Below, piece by piece: positions 27,361 to 36,279 of a stretch of 64,000 nucleotides of DNA; the stretch's first letter is position 1; each line of letters begins with the position of its first letter. The DNA lies in contig NZ_JAAALO010000004.1 in the NCBI RefSeq assembly GCF_009908295.1, forward strand, positions 941,854-1,005,853. The letters run 5' to 3'. The position numbers and the translations under genes were made by a program. This DNA is from Micromonospora rubida (GTDB lineage: Bacteria > Actinomycetota > Actinomycetes > Mycobacteriales > Micromonosporaceae). Below the pieces are notes generated by a model. The model made no database searches, was not told the DNA's origin, and saw nothing but the letters and a program-made list of their open reading frames with translations.

Positions 27361-29520
27361 ATGGGCAAAGGCGGTGGGGAGGGGACGGTCGTCACCCCAG
27401 CGGCGGAGTTTCCGGCCCTCGGGCCGGAGGAGCTGGGGTCGCTGCGCCGGATCGGGGACCGGTGGCGGGTGGCCCGGCCAGACCGGCCGGGGCCGGCGGG
27501 TGAACTGCCGGTGGACCCGACCCTCGGGCAGTACCGCCGCAGGCCCGCCCCGAGCCGGTTCGGCCGGCTGGCGCCGATCGAGATGTTCCAGGTCGGGGAG
27601 CCCGACGAGCTGGTCGCCACCGAGCCGGCGAACCTGCCCGGCTCCCGCCTCGGTCGCGGCCTCGCCCGACTGCGCCGGGGGGCGCTCGGGCCGCCGCTGA
27701 GCAGCGCGGCCGTGCTGTACGAGCGGATGCGCAAGCTGGTCGCCCTGCCGGTGCTCTCCTCCGACCTGCTCAGCTCGGTGGCGTACGGGCCGGAGGCGAT
27801 GCTGACCGTGCTGGTGCTGGCCGGCAGCACCACGCTCGGGCTGTCGTTGCCGCTGGCCGGGGTGCTGGTGGTGCTGATGATCACGGTCGGCGTCTCCTAC
27901 CGGCAGACCATCCCGGCCTACCCGCACGGCGCCGGCTCGTACATCGTGGCCGGCGACAACCTGGGCGCCGGGGCGGGACTCGCCGCGGCGGCCGGGCTGA
28001 TGGTCGACTACGTGCTGACCGTGTCGGTGTCGGTGGCCGCCGGGGTGCACGCCGTCACCTCGGCCCTGCCGGGGCTCACCGGGCTCACCGTTCCGCTCGG
28101 CGTGCTGATGATCGCGGTGCTGCTCGCCGGCAACCTTCGGGGCGTACGTACCGCCGGGAACCTCTTCGTGCTCCCCACGTACGCCTTCGTCGTCGCGCTG
28201 CTGGCGGTGCTCGGCGTCGGGTTCCTCCGGGCGGCCGGCCGGGGGTTCGCGGCGCTGCCGCCGCCGGACGTGCCGGTTGCCGAAGGGCTGGGCCTGCTGC
28301 TGGTGCTGCGGGCGTTCTCCTCCGGGGCGGTGTCGATGACCGGCATCGAGGCGGTGTCCAACGCGGTGCCGGCGTTCCGGCCGCCCGAGTGGCGCAACGC
28401 CCGCACCGTGCTGAGCTGGATGGTCGCCATGCTGGTGTGCCTGTTCGCCGGCATCGTCGTGCTGATCCACCTGAACGGCCTGGTGCCCCGGCCCGGTCAG
28501 ACGCTGCTGTCCCAGCTCGCCCGGAGCAGCTTCCCCACCGGCCCCTGGTACGCGCTGGTGCAGGCGGCCACCGCGCTGATCCTGCTGCTGGCCGCGAACA
28601 CCGCCTTCAACGACTTTCCCCGACTGCTGTTCTTCATGGCCCGGGCCGGGCACGCCCCGCGTCGGTTCCTGCACATGGGGGACCGGCTGGAGTTCGGCAA
28701 CGGCCTCGTGGCGCTCTCCGTGACGGCGGCGCTCGTCTTCCTCGCGTTCGGCGGGCACACCGAGGCGCTGATCCCGCTCTACGCGGTCGGGGTGTTCCTG
28801 GCGTTCACCCTCTCCCAGGCCGGGATGGTGGTGCACTGGCGACGCCGGCGCGGGGCGGGTTGGCGGCGCCGGCTGGCGGTCAACGCGCTCGGCGCGACGA
28901 TGTCCGGGTTGGTCCTGCTGACCGCAGCGGTCGCCAAGTTCGCCGAGGGCGCCTGGGTGGTGCTCGTCGCCGTGCCGTTGCTGGTGCTGCTGTTCCACCG
29001 GGTGCAGCGGCACTACCGACGGCTGAACCAGGCGCTGGCGCTGCGCCCGCCCGGAACTCCCCCGGCGTCCCCCGGGCTGCCCCTGCCGGCCGAGGGTCAG
29101 GAGGTGCCACAGCAGATCCGGCACCTGGTGGTGGTGCCGGTGGCTCGGCTCAACCGGGCCTCGCTGCGCGCCCTCGCGTACGCGGCGTCGCTCGGGCAGC
29201 CGACCCTGGCGGTGCACCTCGCCCCGAACGAGGAGGAGGCCGACCGGTTCCGTGGGCAGTGGGAGGCGTGGGGGGACCACCTGCGGCTGGAGACGATCGT
29301 GTCGCCGTACCGGGCGGTGATCGGGCCACTGGCCCGCTACCTGGAGGCGCTGCACGCCTCCAGGGCCGACCTGGTGCTCACCGTGATCGTGCCCGAGGTG
29401 GTGCTGCGCCACCCCTGGCACCGGCCGCTGCACAGCCAGGTGGAGCGGCGGCTGCGCCGGGCACTGCGGGAGCTGGCCGGGGTGGTGGTGACCAGCGTCC
29501 CGGTGCACCTGCCCGGGTGA
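27361..29520 (+). CDS. APC-family amino acid/cation permease with C-terminal cytoplasmic domain
   Basis: 719 residues from the ATG at 27361. A cytoplasmic N-terminus (to ~125), then about twelve membrane helices beginning LPVLSSDLLSSVAYGPEAML, with the APC helix-1 and helix-6 motifs YPHGAGSYIVAGDNLGAG and GAVSMTGIEAVSNAVPAFR. A soluble C-terminal domain of ~130 residues (from RHLVVVPVARLNRASLRALA) resembles a UspA-like fold. The layout matches actinobacterial KimA-like or APC permeases; K+ or amino acid transport cannot be distinguished by eye. Confidence 0.85.
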   Translation: MGKGGGEGTVVTPAAEFPALGPEELGSLRRIGDRWRVARPDRPGPAGELPVDPTLGQYRRRPAPSRFGRLAPIEMFQVGEPDELVATEPANLPGSRLGRGLARLRRGALGPPLSSAAVLYERMRKLVALPVLSSDLLSSVAYGPEAMLTVLVLAGSTTLGLSLPLAGVLVVLMITVGVSYRQTIPAYPHGAGSYIVAGDNLGAGAGLAAAAGLMVDYVLTVSVSVAAGVHAVTSALPGLTGLTVPLGVLMIAVLLAGNLRGVRTAGNLFVLPTYAFVVALLAVLGVGFLRAAGRGFAALPPPDVPVAEGLGLLLVLRAFSSGAVSMTGIEAVSNAVPAFRPPEWRNARTVLSWMVAMLVCLFAGIVVLIHLNGLVPRPGQTLLSQLARSSFPTGPWYALVQAATALILLLAANTAFNDFPRLLFFMARAGHAPRRFLHMGDRLEFGNGLVALSVTAALVFLAFGGHTEALIPLYAVGVFLAFTLSQAGMVVHWRRRRGAGWRRRLAVNALGATMSGLVLLTAAVAKFAEGAWVVLVAVPLLVLLFHRVQRHYRRLNQALALRPPGTPPASPGLPLPAEGQEVPQQIRHLVVVPVARLNRASLRALAYAASLGQPTLAVHLAPNEEEADRFRGQWEAWGDHLRLETIVSPYRAVIGPLARYLEALHASRADLVLTVIVPEVVLRHPWHRPLHSQVERRLRRALRELAGVVVTSVPVHLPG

Positions 29521-29575
29521 GGCGGGCGTACCCGGCCAGCCGGCCGCTGGTCACCGCCGCGGGGCGGCTGGCGGG

Positions 29576-30424
29576 CTACCCGGCATCGATGCCGACCGCC
29601 TTCGCGCTGGCGGCCCAGAGGCGGGCGGCGAGTCGCGGGTCGGCGGCCTTGCGCAGCGGGCGGCGGGGTCGCCGGTCGGCGTAGTAGCCGCCGGACGTCA
29701 GCCTGGCCGGCTCCTGGTCGGCGAGCCAGACCAGCGTCTCGGCGCCCTTCTCCGGGCTGCGGAACGGCAGGACCCGCATGCCCAGGGCCACCAGCCGGCT
29801 GTCCGCGCCGAACCGGGTCCGCACCACACCCGGGTGGAAGCAGTACGCGGGGATCTCCGGCCACCGCCGGGCCGCCTCGGCGGTGAACAGGATGTTGGCC
29901 TGCTTGCTGGTGCCGTACGCGCGCATCGGCCGGTAGCCGCGCAGCGTGGCGTTGAGGTCGTCCGGGTCCAGTACGCCGCTGCGGTGCGCCCCGGAGGCGG
30001 TGGCCACCAGCCTGCCGACCCGATCCCGCAGCAGGGTGCTGAGCAGGAACGGGGCCAGGTGGTTGGCCTGCATCGACAGCTCGAACCCGTCGATGGTGGT
30101 GACCGGGCGCAGCACGATCGCCCCGGCGTTGTTGGCCAGCACGTCGATTCGGTCGTACGCGGCGCGTAGCCGTTCCGCCAAACCCCGCACGTCGTCGAGG
30201 ACCGCGAAGTCGGCCCGGAACAGCTCGGGCCGCTCGCCGCTGGCGTCCCGCACCCGGTCGCCGGCCGCCTGGAGGCGGGCCGGGTCCCGACCGACCAGTG
30301 CCACCTGGTCTCCGCGACGGGCCAGGTCCACGGCGGCGGCCAGTCCGATGCCGGAGCTCGCCCCGGTCACCACCACGACCCGACGCCCAGTGAGATCTTC
30401 CACAGGTCCATTCACCCCGGTCAC
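29576..30424 (-). CDS. SDR-family oxidoreductase (retinol-dehydrogenase-like)
   Basis: 282 residues, GTG start. Cofactor motif TGASSGIG with Arg after beta-2 (LVGRDPARLQ) suggests NADP(H). NNAG, the Ser of ATASGAH and the YGTSK catalytic pair are present. The extra C-terminal segment (SGGYYADRRPRRPLRKAADPRLAARLWAAS) is typical of the WW-oxidoreductase/retinol dehydrogenase subgroup. Substrate unknown; it converges with the APC permease and diverges from the CoA lyase. Confidence 0.88.
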   Translation of the reverse strand: MTGVNGPVEDLTGRRVVVVTGASSGIGLAAAVDLARRGDQVALVGRDPARLQAAGDRVRDASGERPELFRADFAVLDDVRGLAERLRAAYDRIDVLANNAGAIVLRPVTTIDGFELSMQANHLAPFLLSTLLRDRVGRLVATASGAHRSGVLDPDDLNATLRGYRPMRAYGTSKQANILFTAEAARRWPEIPAYCFHPGVVRTRFGADSRLVALGMRVLPFRSPEKGAETLVWLADQEPARLTSGGYYADRRPRRPLRKAADPRLAARLWAASAKAVGIDAG

Positions 30425-30534
30425 GGCACGAGGTTACCGTGGCGTCACAAACACCTTTGCGATCGTTAAGTCCGCCGGCGCGGCGGGCCCCGTCAGCCCG
30501 TCGGCCGCCCGCCGACGCGGGAAGGAGCGCATCC

Positions 30535-31491
30535 ATGGCCGCTGTCGGTCGCCCCCGCCGATCCTGCCTCGCCGTGCCCGGTTCCAGCGTCAAGATGCTC
30601 GGCAAGGCCCAGGGCCTTCCCGCCGACCAGGTCTTCCTGGACCTGGAGGACGCGGTGGCCCCGCTGGCCAAGCCGGACGCGCGCAAGAACATCGTGGCCG
30701 CGCTCAACGAGGGCGACTGGGCCGGCAAGACCCGGGTGGTCCGGGTCAACGACCTCACCACCCCGTGGACGTACCGGGACGTGATCGAGGTCGTCGAGGG
30801 TGCCGGCGCCAACCTGGACTGCGTCATGCTGCCGAAGGTGCAGAACGCCGCCCAGGTGCAGTGGCTGGACCTGACGCTCACCCAGATCGAGAAGACCCTC
30901 GGCCTCCAGGTCGGCCGGATCGGCATCGAGGCCCAGATCGAGAACGCCGCCGGCCTGGTCAACGTCGACGCCATCGCCGCCGCGTCGCCCCGGGTGGAGA
31001 CCATCATCTTCGGGCCGGCTGACTTCATGGCCTCGATCAACATGAAGTCCCTGGTGGTGGGCGCGCTCATCCCCGACTACCCGGGCGACCCGTACCACTA
31101 CATCCTGATGCGCATCCTGATGGCCGCCCGGATGCACGACAAGCAGGCCATCGACGGCCCGTTCCTGCAGATCCGGGACGTCGACGCGTTCCGGGAGGTG
31201 GCCGGGCGGTCGGCCGCGCTGGGCTTCGACGGCAAGTGGGTGCTGCACCCAGGGCAGATCGACGCCGCGAACGAGGTCTACTCGCCGGCCCAGGCCGACT
31301 ACGACCACGCGGAGCTGATCCTCGACGCGTACGAGCACTACACCTCGGAGGCGGGCGGCCGGCTCGGCGCGGTGATGCTCGGCGACGAGATGATCGACGA
31401 GGCGTCCCGCAAGATGGCCCTGGTGATCGCGGCCAAGGGTCGCGCGGCCGGGCTGACCCGCACCTCCAGCTTCACGCCCGAAGCGGGGTGA
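30535..31491 (+). CDS. HpcH/HpaI-type CoA ester lyase (malyl-CoA/beta-methylmalyl-CoA lyase)
   Basis: 318 residues from the ATG at 30535, preceded by GGAAGGAG. TIM-barrel CitE-like enzyme with the Mg2+/CoA motifs FLDLEDAVAP and IGIEAQIEN and the late GKWVLHPGQID. The family cleaves (3S)-malyl-CoA or beta-methylmalyl-CoA to acetyl/propionyl-CoA and glyoxylate. With the acyl-CoA dehydrogenase at 33.7 kb and the MaoC protein at 37.2 kb it would cover the lower ethylmalonyl-CoA pathway; this role is inferred. Confidence 0.88.
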   Translation: MAAVGRPRRSCLAVPGSSVKMLGKAQGLPADQVFLDLEDAVAPLAKPDARKNIVAALNEGDWAGKTRVVRVNDLTTPWTYRDVIEVVEGAGANLDCVMLPKVQNAAQVQWLDLTLTQIEKTLGLQVGRIGIEAQIENAAGLVNVDAIAAASPRVETIIFGPADFMASINMKSLVVGALIPDYPGDPYHYILMRILMAARMHDKQAIDGPFLQIRDVDAFREVAGRSAALGFDGKWVLHPGQIDAANEVYSPAQADYDHAELILDAYEHYTSEAGGRLGAVMLGDEMIDEASRKMALVIAAKGRAAGLTRTSSFTPEAG

Positions 31492-31492
31492 G

Positions 31493-31525
31493 CCGGTGCC
31501 GCCCCGGGTCCCGGGGCGGCACCGG
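31493..31525. terminator. Long inverted repeat between convergent genes
   Basis: 16-nt arms 31493-31508 and 31510-31525 are perfect reverse complements around a single T, directly after the CoA lyase stop and before the DUF4190 gene's end. Likely a bidirectional terminator. Confidence 0.7.
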
Positions 31526-31545
31526 ACCGTCGTGCCGTCCGCGCG

Positions 31546-32076
31546 TCAGTAGCTGCTGCTCGTGCTGCTCGTGCTGCCCGCGTAGATCGCGATGCCGATC
31601 ATCACGATGTAGAAGATGATCCCCAGCACGATCAGGCCGGTGAGGATCCAGCCGACGATGATGGCCGCCTTCGCCATTCCCTCCCCGCCCTCGCCGGTCT
31701 GCCGGATCTGCTTCTGGGCGACGTGACCCATGATCGCGCCGACCGGCGCGGTGATGCAGGACGCGAAGCCGACCAGGGCGAGTACGAGCGCCGCGATGGC
31801 CAGGCCGTTGGTCCTCGGCGGCTGCGGGTACCCGTACCCGGGGTAACCGGCCTGCGGGTAGCCGGCGGGTGCGTAGCCGGGCACGGCGTACGGGTCGGCG
31901 GCGGCCGGCGCGGGCTGCGCCGACTTCATCCCCGCGTACGGGTCGACGGGCGCGTACGGGTCCGTGCCCGTCGGCTGGCCAGGGACAGGCTGCCCGCTGA
32001 CCGGCAGGGTGGGGTCGACCGGAGGGTTGGACGGCTGGGACCAGGGGTCGGTGCCGGACGGCGGCGGATATGTCAT
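31546..32076 (-). CDS. DUF4190-type membrane protein with Pro/Tyr-rich N-terminus
   Basis: 176 residues. The first ~85 are Pro/Tyr/Gly-rich (repeats like YAPAGYPQAGYPGYGYP), then two membrane helices with the DUF4190 pattern NGLAIAALVLALVGF and GAIMGHVAQKQIRQTGEGGEG in between, and a Ser-rich end. Function unknown. A shorter paralogue lies at 33126-33557, on the other side of one SDR gene. Confidence 0.82.
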   Translation of the reverse strand: MTYPPPSGTDPWSQPSNPPVDPTLPVSGQPVPGQPTGTDPYAPVDPYAGMKSAQPAPAAADPYAVPGYAPAGYPQAGYPGYGYPQPPRTNGLAIAALVLALVGFASCITAPVGAIMGHVAQKQIRQTGEGGEGMAKAAIIVGWILTGLIVLGIIFYIVMIGIAIYAGSTSSTSSSY

Positions 32077-32194
32077 CGGTTCTCTCCGTCTGTCGAGGGT
32101 GCGCGGTCAGGGTAGCCAGGCCCGCCCAGAACCGGCGCCCCCGTTACCGGGTGCCGCGTTGCCCGGCGGGGGCGCAGCGGGCAGGATCGCGGGC

Positions 32195-33100
32195 ATGGCA
32201 GCAGACGCGCGGTCCGCGGACCGTTCCGGAAGCCGACCGCGGCGGGACGCGAGCCGACCGGGCCTGGCCCGCCGCGGCCGGGTCACCGCCGCGACGGCAC
32301 CGGCCGAGCAGGACGCCCCGGCACCGTTGGCCGACCCCGTAACCATGCGGCTCGACGGCAGGGTCGCCCTGGTCACCGGGGCCGGCAGCCCCGACGGCAT
32401 CGGGTACGCCACGGCCCGTCGGCTGGCCGATCTGGGCGCCCGGGTGGCCATCGTGTCCACCACCCGGCGCATCCACGAACGGGCCGGCGAGCTGGGGGTG
32501 ACCGGGTTCGTCGCCGACCTCACCGACGAGTCGGAGGTGGGGGCGCTCGCCGACGCGGTCGCCGAGCAGCTCGGCGACGTGGAGGTGCTGGTCAACAACG
32601 CCGGCCTGGCCAGCCGGGCCAGCCCCGAGGTGCTTCGCCCGGTGGCCCAGCTCAGCTACGCGGAGTGGCACGGCGAGATCGACCGGAACCTGACCACCGC
32701 GTTCCTGTGCAGCCGCGCGTTCATCGGCGGGATGGCCGAGCGTGGCTGGGGACGGATCGTCAACCTGGCGGCCACCGCCGGCCCGGTCAACGCCCTGCCC
32801 ACCGAGGCTGCGTACGCCGCCGCGAAGGCGGGCGTGGTCGGCCTGACCCGGGCGCTGGCGATGGAGATGATCGCCGACGGGGTGACGGTGAACTCGGTGG
32901 CCCCGGGGACCATCCACACGGCAGCCTCCACCGTGGCGGAGATCCGGCAGGGGCTCGGCACCCCGGTGGGCCGCCCCGGCACCCCGGACGAGGTGGCCGC
33001 CGCGATCGCGTTCCTCTGCTCGCCCGCCGCGTCGTACATCACCGGGCAGATGCTGGTGGTGGACGGCGGCAACAGCGTGCGGGAGGCACAGTTCCGCTGA
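32195..33100 (+). CDS. SDR-family oxidoreductase (FabG-like)
   Basis: 301 residues from the ATG at 32195 (AGGA 8 nt upstream); a start at the ATG 32345, giving a conventional 251-residue protein, is equally defensible and would begin MRLDGRVALVTGAG. Motifs: TGAGSPDGIGYATA, NNAG, Ser in NLAATAG replaced by Thr/Ala positions, and YAAAK. The 3-oxoacyl-ACP reductase-like C-terminus ends with MLVVDGGNS. The first 50 residues are Arg/Ala-rich. Substrate unknown. Confidence 0.85.
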   Translation: MAADARSADRSGSRPRRDASRPGLARRGRVTAATAPAEQDAPAPLADPVTMRLDGRVALVTGAGSPDGIGYATARRLADLGARVAIVSTTRRIHERAGELGVTGFVADLTDESEVGALADAVAEQLGDVEVLVNNAGLASRASPEVLRPVAQLSYAEWHGEIDRNLTTAFLCSRAFIGGMAERGWGRIVNLAATAGPVNALPTEAAYAAAKAGVVGLTRALAMEMIADGVTVNSVAPGTIHTAASTVAEIRQGLGTPVGRPGTPDEVAAAIAFLCSPAASYITGQMLVVDGGNSVREAQFR

Positions 33101-33125
33101 CCAGTCCCGGGGCGGCGGACGGGCG

Positions 33126-33557
33126 TCAGTTGTAGTAGCCGCCCCAGAACGCCAGCGCGCTCCAACCGCAGCAGGCCAGCAGGCCGATCACGGTGAAGAG
33201 GTAGCCGAGGATCAGGCCCCAGGTGGCGAGCTGGTCGCCCTCCTCGCCGGTGCGCCGGAGCTGCTGCTTGGCCACGTGCCCGAACACGATGCCGGCGGGC
33301 GGGAAGACGAACGCGAAGACCAGCGACAGCACGGCGAGGATGTTCGTCCCCCGGGCGGGCGGCGGCTGGCCGGGATACTGCCCGGGCTGGCCGTACTGCC
33401 CGGGCTGGCCGGGCTGCCCGTAACTCTGGGGTGGGCCGTACTGGCCCGGTTGCTCGTACTGCTCGTATCCCGGGGGCGGGCCCGACTGGCCGGGCTCGTA
33501 GGGCGGTGGCTCGTACGGCGACGGCGGCTGGTCCGGCTCCTGCGGTGGATAACTCAT
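33126..33557 (-). CDS. DUF4190-type membrane protein, shorter paralogue
   Basis: 143 residues from the ATG at 33557. The N-terminal half is a Pro/Gln/Tyr/Gly-rich repeat (QPGQYGQPGQYPG units), and two membrane helices flank the motif GIVFGHVAKQQLRRTGEEGD, closely matching the paralogue at 31546-32076. Function unknown; Pro/Tyr-rich tails of this kind occur in many actinobacterial membrane proteins and may mediate clustering. Confidence 0.82.
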   Translation of the reverse strand: MSYPPQEPDQPPSPYEPPPYEPGQSGPPPGYEQYEQPGQYGPPQSYGQPGQPGQYGQPGQYPGQPPPARGTNILAVLSLVFAFVFPPAGIVFGHVAKQQLRRTGEEGDQLATWGLILGYLFTVIGLLACCGWSALAFWGGYYN

Positions 33558-33677
33558 GTGGTCCCTCCCGCGCACCCCTGGTGACCTGCCCTGTTGCGGA
33601 CGCTACCCGCAGCGGTGAACCTTTTCACAGCGGTTGTGTGGACTGGTCAGCTTGGCCTCGCCGGCCGGGAGGCCGAT

Positions 33678-33695
33678 ACTGACCGAGCGTTCAGT
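33678..33695. promoter_or_regulatory. TetR-type dyad ahead of the acyl-CoA dehydrogenase
   Basis: ACTGACCGAGCGTTCAGT is an 18-bp dyad with 7 of 9 positions pairing. Its CGAGCGTTC-like core resembles operators of TetR-family fatty-acid regulators in actinobacteria. It lies 37 bp upstream of the dehydrogenase start. The regulator is not encoded nearby. Confidence 0.5.
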
Positions 33696-33731
33696 TACCC
33701 ATGAGTAATGCGCCGATCCCCGGAGGCTGAG

Positions 33732-34928
33732 ATGGCCCGACTCGCCCAGACGCCCGGCCTGACCGACGTGCAGCGGTCGATCCTGGAAACCGTCCGGGAG
33801 TTCGCCGACAGGGAGATCATCCCGCACGCGCAGCGGCTGGAGCACGCCGACGAGTACCCCACCGACATCCTCGACGGGATGCGCGAGATGGGGCTGTTCG
33901 GCCTCACCATCGCCGAGGAGCACGGTGGGCTCGGCGAGTCCCTGCTGACCTACGCCCTGGTGGTCGAGGAGCTGTCCCGGGGCTGGATGTCGGTCTCCGG
34001 CATCGTCAACACCCACTTCATCGTGGCGTACCTGATCTCCCAGCACGGCTCGGCCGAGCAGCAGGCCCGGCTGCTGCCGCGGATGGCGACCGGCGAGGTA
34101 CGCGGCGCGTTCTCCATGTCCGAGCCGGAGTGTGGCTCCGACGTCTCGGCGATCAGGTCCAGGGCGGTCCGCGACGGCGACAACTACGTCCTGAACGGCC
34201 AGAAGATGTGGCTGACCAACGGGGCGTACTCCTCGGTGGTGGCCACCCTGGTCAGGACCGACACCGGCGCCGACTCGGTGTACGGCAACATGAGCACCTT
34301 CCTGCTGGAGAAGGAGCCCGGCTTCGGCGAGACTGCGCCCGGCCTGACCATCCCCGGCAAGATCGACAAGATGGGCTACAAGGGGGTCGAGACCACCGAG
34401 ATGGTCCTCGACGGCGTCACCGTCCCCGCCGCCAACGTGCTCGGCGGGCCGGACAAGGTCGGCCGCGGCTTCTACCAGATGATGGACGGCATCGAGGTCG
34501 GCCGGGTCAACGTCGCGGCCCGCGCCTGCGGCATCTCCATCCGCGCCTTCGAGCTGGCCGTCGCGTACGCCCAGCAGCGGAAGACCTTCGGCCAGCCGCT
34601 GGCGAAGCACCAGGCGATCGCCTTCAAGCTCGCCGAGATGGGCACGAAGATCGAGGCCGCGCACGCCCTGATGGTCAACGCCGCCCGGCTCAAGGACGCC
34701 GGTCAGCGCAACGACGTCGAGGCCGGGATGGCCAAGCTGCTCGCCTCCGAGTACTGCGCCGAGGTGGTCCAGGAGGCGTTCCGCATCCACGGCGGCTACG
34801 GCTACTCCAAGGAGTACGAGATCGAGCGGCTGATGCGGGAGGCCCCGTTCCTGCTCATCGGCGAGGGCACCTCGGAGATCCAGAAGACGATCATCTCCCG
34901 TGGCCTGCTCAAGGAGTACAAGCTCTAA
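33732..34928 (+). CDS. Acyl-CoA dehydrogenase (possible methylsuccinyl-CoA dehydrogenase)
   Basis: 398 residues from the ATG at 33732 (CGGAGG just upstream). All signatures are present: FSMSEPECGSDVS for FAD binding, KMWLTNG, RKTFGQPLAKHQAIAFKLAEM, and the C-terminal RIHGGYGYSKEYEIERLMRE followed by GEGTSEIQ, with the catalytic Glu in the last motif. It oxidises a CoA ester to the enoyl-CoA and passes electrons to ETF. The role in the ethylmalonyl-CoA pathway is inferred from the nearby CoA lyase and MaoC hydratase. Confidence 0.9.
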   Translation: MARLAQTPGLTDVQRSILETVREFADREIIPHAQRLEHADEYPTDILDGMREMGLFGLTIAEEHGGLGESLLTYALVVEELSRGWMSVSGIVNTHFIVAYLISQHGSAEQQARLLPRMATGEVRGAFSMSEPECGSDVSAIRSRAVRDGDNYVLNGQKMWLTNGAYSSVVATLVRTDTGADSVYGNMSTFLLEKEPGFGETAPGLTIPGKIDKMGYKGVETTEMVLDGVTVPAANVLGGPDKVGRGFYQMMDGIEVGRVNVAARACGISIRAFELAVAYAQQRKTFGQPLAKHQAIAFKLAEMGTKIEAAHALMVNAARLKDAGQRNDVEAGMAKLLASEYCAEVVQEAFRIHGGYGYSKEYEIERLMREAPFLLIGEGTSEIQKTIISRGLLKEYKL

Positions 34929-34941
34929 GCCAGCATCACAG

Positions 34942-35349
34942 TCAACCGAGGCGGGTCAGCCCGGCAGCGGCGCGCTCGACGATGAGGCAGCGGTCCTCGA
35001 CGTAGTCGATCCCGGCCTCCTCGGCGATCCGCCGCGCCTCCGGCGAGACGATGCCGAGTTGCAGCCAGACCGCGGGCGCGCCGATCGCCACGGCCTCGCG
35101 GATCACCCCGACCGCGTCCCGGGCCGGGCGGACCACGTCGACCAGGTCGACCGGGTGCGGGATGTCGGCCAGCGACGCGTACGCCCGCTCGCCGAACAAC
35201 TCGTCGACCGTCGGGTTGACCGGGATGATCCGCCAGCCGTGCCGCTGCATCTGCGCCGGCACCCGGTGTGCGGCCTTGCTCGGGTCGCGGGACGCGCCCA
35301 CGACGGCGATCACGGCGGAATCGGCGAGGATCTGCTGAGCGGTACGCAC
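34942..35349 (-). CDS. CoA-binding domain protein (YccU-like)
   Basis: 135 residues, a single Rossmann-like CoA_binding_2 domain. Visible: VIAVVGASRDPSKAAHRVP with the glycine loop, IIPVNPTVDELFGERAYASLAD, and DYVEDRCLIVE at the end. Such small proteins bind CoA or nucleotides and are of unknown role. Convergent with the acyl-CoA dehydrogenase, with 13 bp between the stops. Confidence 0.88.
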   Translation of the reverse strand: MRTAQQILADSAVIAVVGASRDPSKAAHRVPAQMQRHGWRIIPVNPTVDELFGERAYASLADIPHPVDLVDVVRPARDAVGVIREAVAIGAPAVWLQLGIVSPEARRIAEEAGIDYVEDRCLIVERAAAGLTRLG

Positions 35350-35508
35350 CCGCCGACTCTAGCCGGCCTGCCTGCGGGTGTTGCGGGTGAAGTACAGGCC
35401 GTGCCGTCGGCGATGAGGTCGCCGGCCTCCGTGGTGATGCCCCTGAGTGAACCGGTAGGCCGGTCATCCGGCGAAGCCGGGGTGTCGAGAGTGCGGACGG
35501 GTAGCGCC

Positions 35509-35549
35509 GGGCAGTGCCGGCGGCAGGGGTGGAGCCGCCGGCACTGCCC
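35509..35549. promoter_or_regulatory. Perfect 16-bp hairpin in an intergenic region
   Basis: Arms 35509-35524 and 35534-35549 pair perfectly around a 9-nt A/G-rich loop (AGGGGTGGA). No T-run follows, and no gene ends nearby, so it may be a structured RNA leader or attenuator rather than a terminator. Confidence 0.55.
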
Positions 35550-35605
35550 GCTCGGAACCGCCCTCGTCCGGGGGAGCGGAGAGGCTGTCCCAGCGCATGG
35601 CCATC

Positions 35606-35625
35606 ATTCGAACACGTGTGCGAAT
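35606..35625. promoter_or_regulatory. LexA (SOS-box)-like palindrome
   Basis: ATTCGAACACGTGTGCGAAT is a 20-bp palindrome with 9 of 10 pairs. Its core differs from the actinobacterial SOS consensus TCGAAC-N4-GTTCGA at one base. It lies 65 bp upstream of the DCC-protein start. Confidence 0.5.
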
Positions 35626-35690
35626 TGAGCGCAAGTGGCCTGCCGGACACCAGGGCCCGGGCGGTCGCCCGGCCGGAGGAGGATGTAGCC

Positions 35691-36167
35691 ATGGAGACGT
35701 CGACCTTCGTCTACGACGGCGACTGCGCGTTCTGCACGAAGTGCGCCCAGTTCATCGAGCACCGTATCCCCACGGGGGTGCGGGTGCTGCCCTGGCAGTT
35801 CGCCGACCTCGACGCGCTCGGCCTGACGGAGGCCGAGTGCGAGGAGGCCGTGCAGTGGGTCGGCGCGGACGGCTCCCGGGCCGCCGGCCCGGACGCGATC
35901 GCCAGGCTGCTCGGCGACAGCGGCCCGCTCTGGCGGGTGGCCGGGGCCGGCCTGCGGTTCCCGCCGGCCCGCATGGCGGCCTGGCCGGCGTACCGCTGGG
36001 TGGCCCGTAACCGGCACCGGCTGCCGGGCGGCACCGCCGCGTGTTCGCTGCCCCAGGAGGCGCGGGGGCGGCTCTACGGCCCGGCGGGACGGCCCACCAC
36101 GCGGCCCACCCGGCCGCGCGGGACCGCCTCGGTCAGCCAGCCGGTCATCGGTCCGCCTGCCAGCTGA
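35691..36167 (+). CDS. DUF393 (DCC) thiol-disulfide oxidoreductase-like protein
   Basis: 158 residues. The defining motif YDGDCAFCTKC is at residues 8-18, with Cys12 and Cys15 as the CxxC redox pair. The family is thioredoxin-like and of unknown substrate. The C-terminus is an unusual Pro/Arg/Thr-rich tail. ATG start with GGAGGAGG upstream. Convergent with thioredoxin; an SOS-like site precedes it. Confidence 0.88.
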   Translation: METSTFVYDGDCAFCTKCAQFIEHRIPTGVRVLPWQFADLDALGLTEAECEEAVQWVGADGSRAAGPDAIARLLGDSGPLWRVAGAGLRFPPARMAAWPAYRWVARNRHRLPGGTAACSLPQEARGRLYGPAGRPTTRPTRPRGTASVSQPVIGPPAS

Positions 36168-36279
36168 CCACGATCTCGTCGGCCCAGCGGCCGGTCGGGC
36201 TCGGCGACGTGCCGGCTCTGCTGACCCTCGATCCCCGCGACGACCGGGCCCGCGGCGACGGCCCTTACCCGGGACGCGA

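Larger units (their letters stand above)
35350..35690. other. Divergent intergenic region with hairpin and LexA-like site
   Basis: No gene is supported. The region holds a perfect 16-bp hairpin (35509-35549) and a LexA-like palindrome (35606-35625), followed by a GGAGGAGG ribosome binding site before 35691. Confidence 0.55.
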
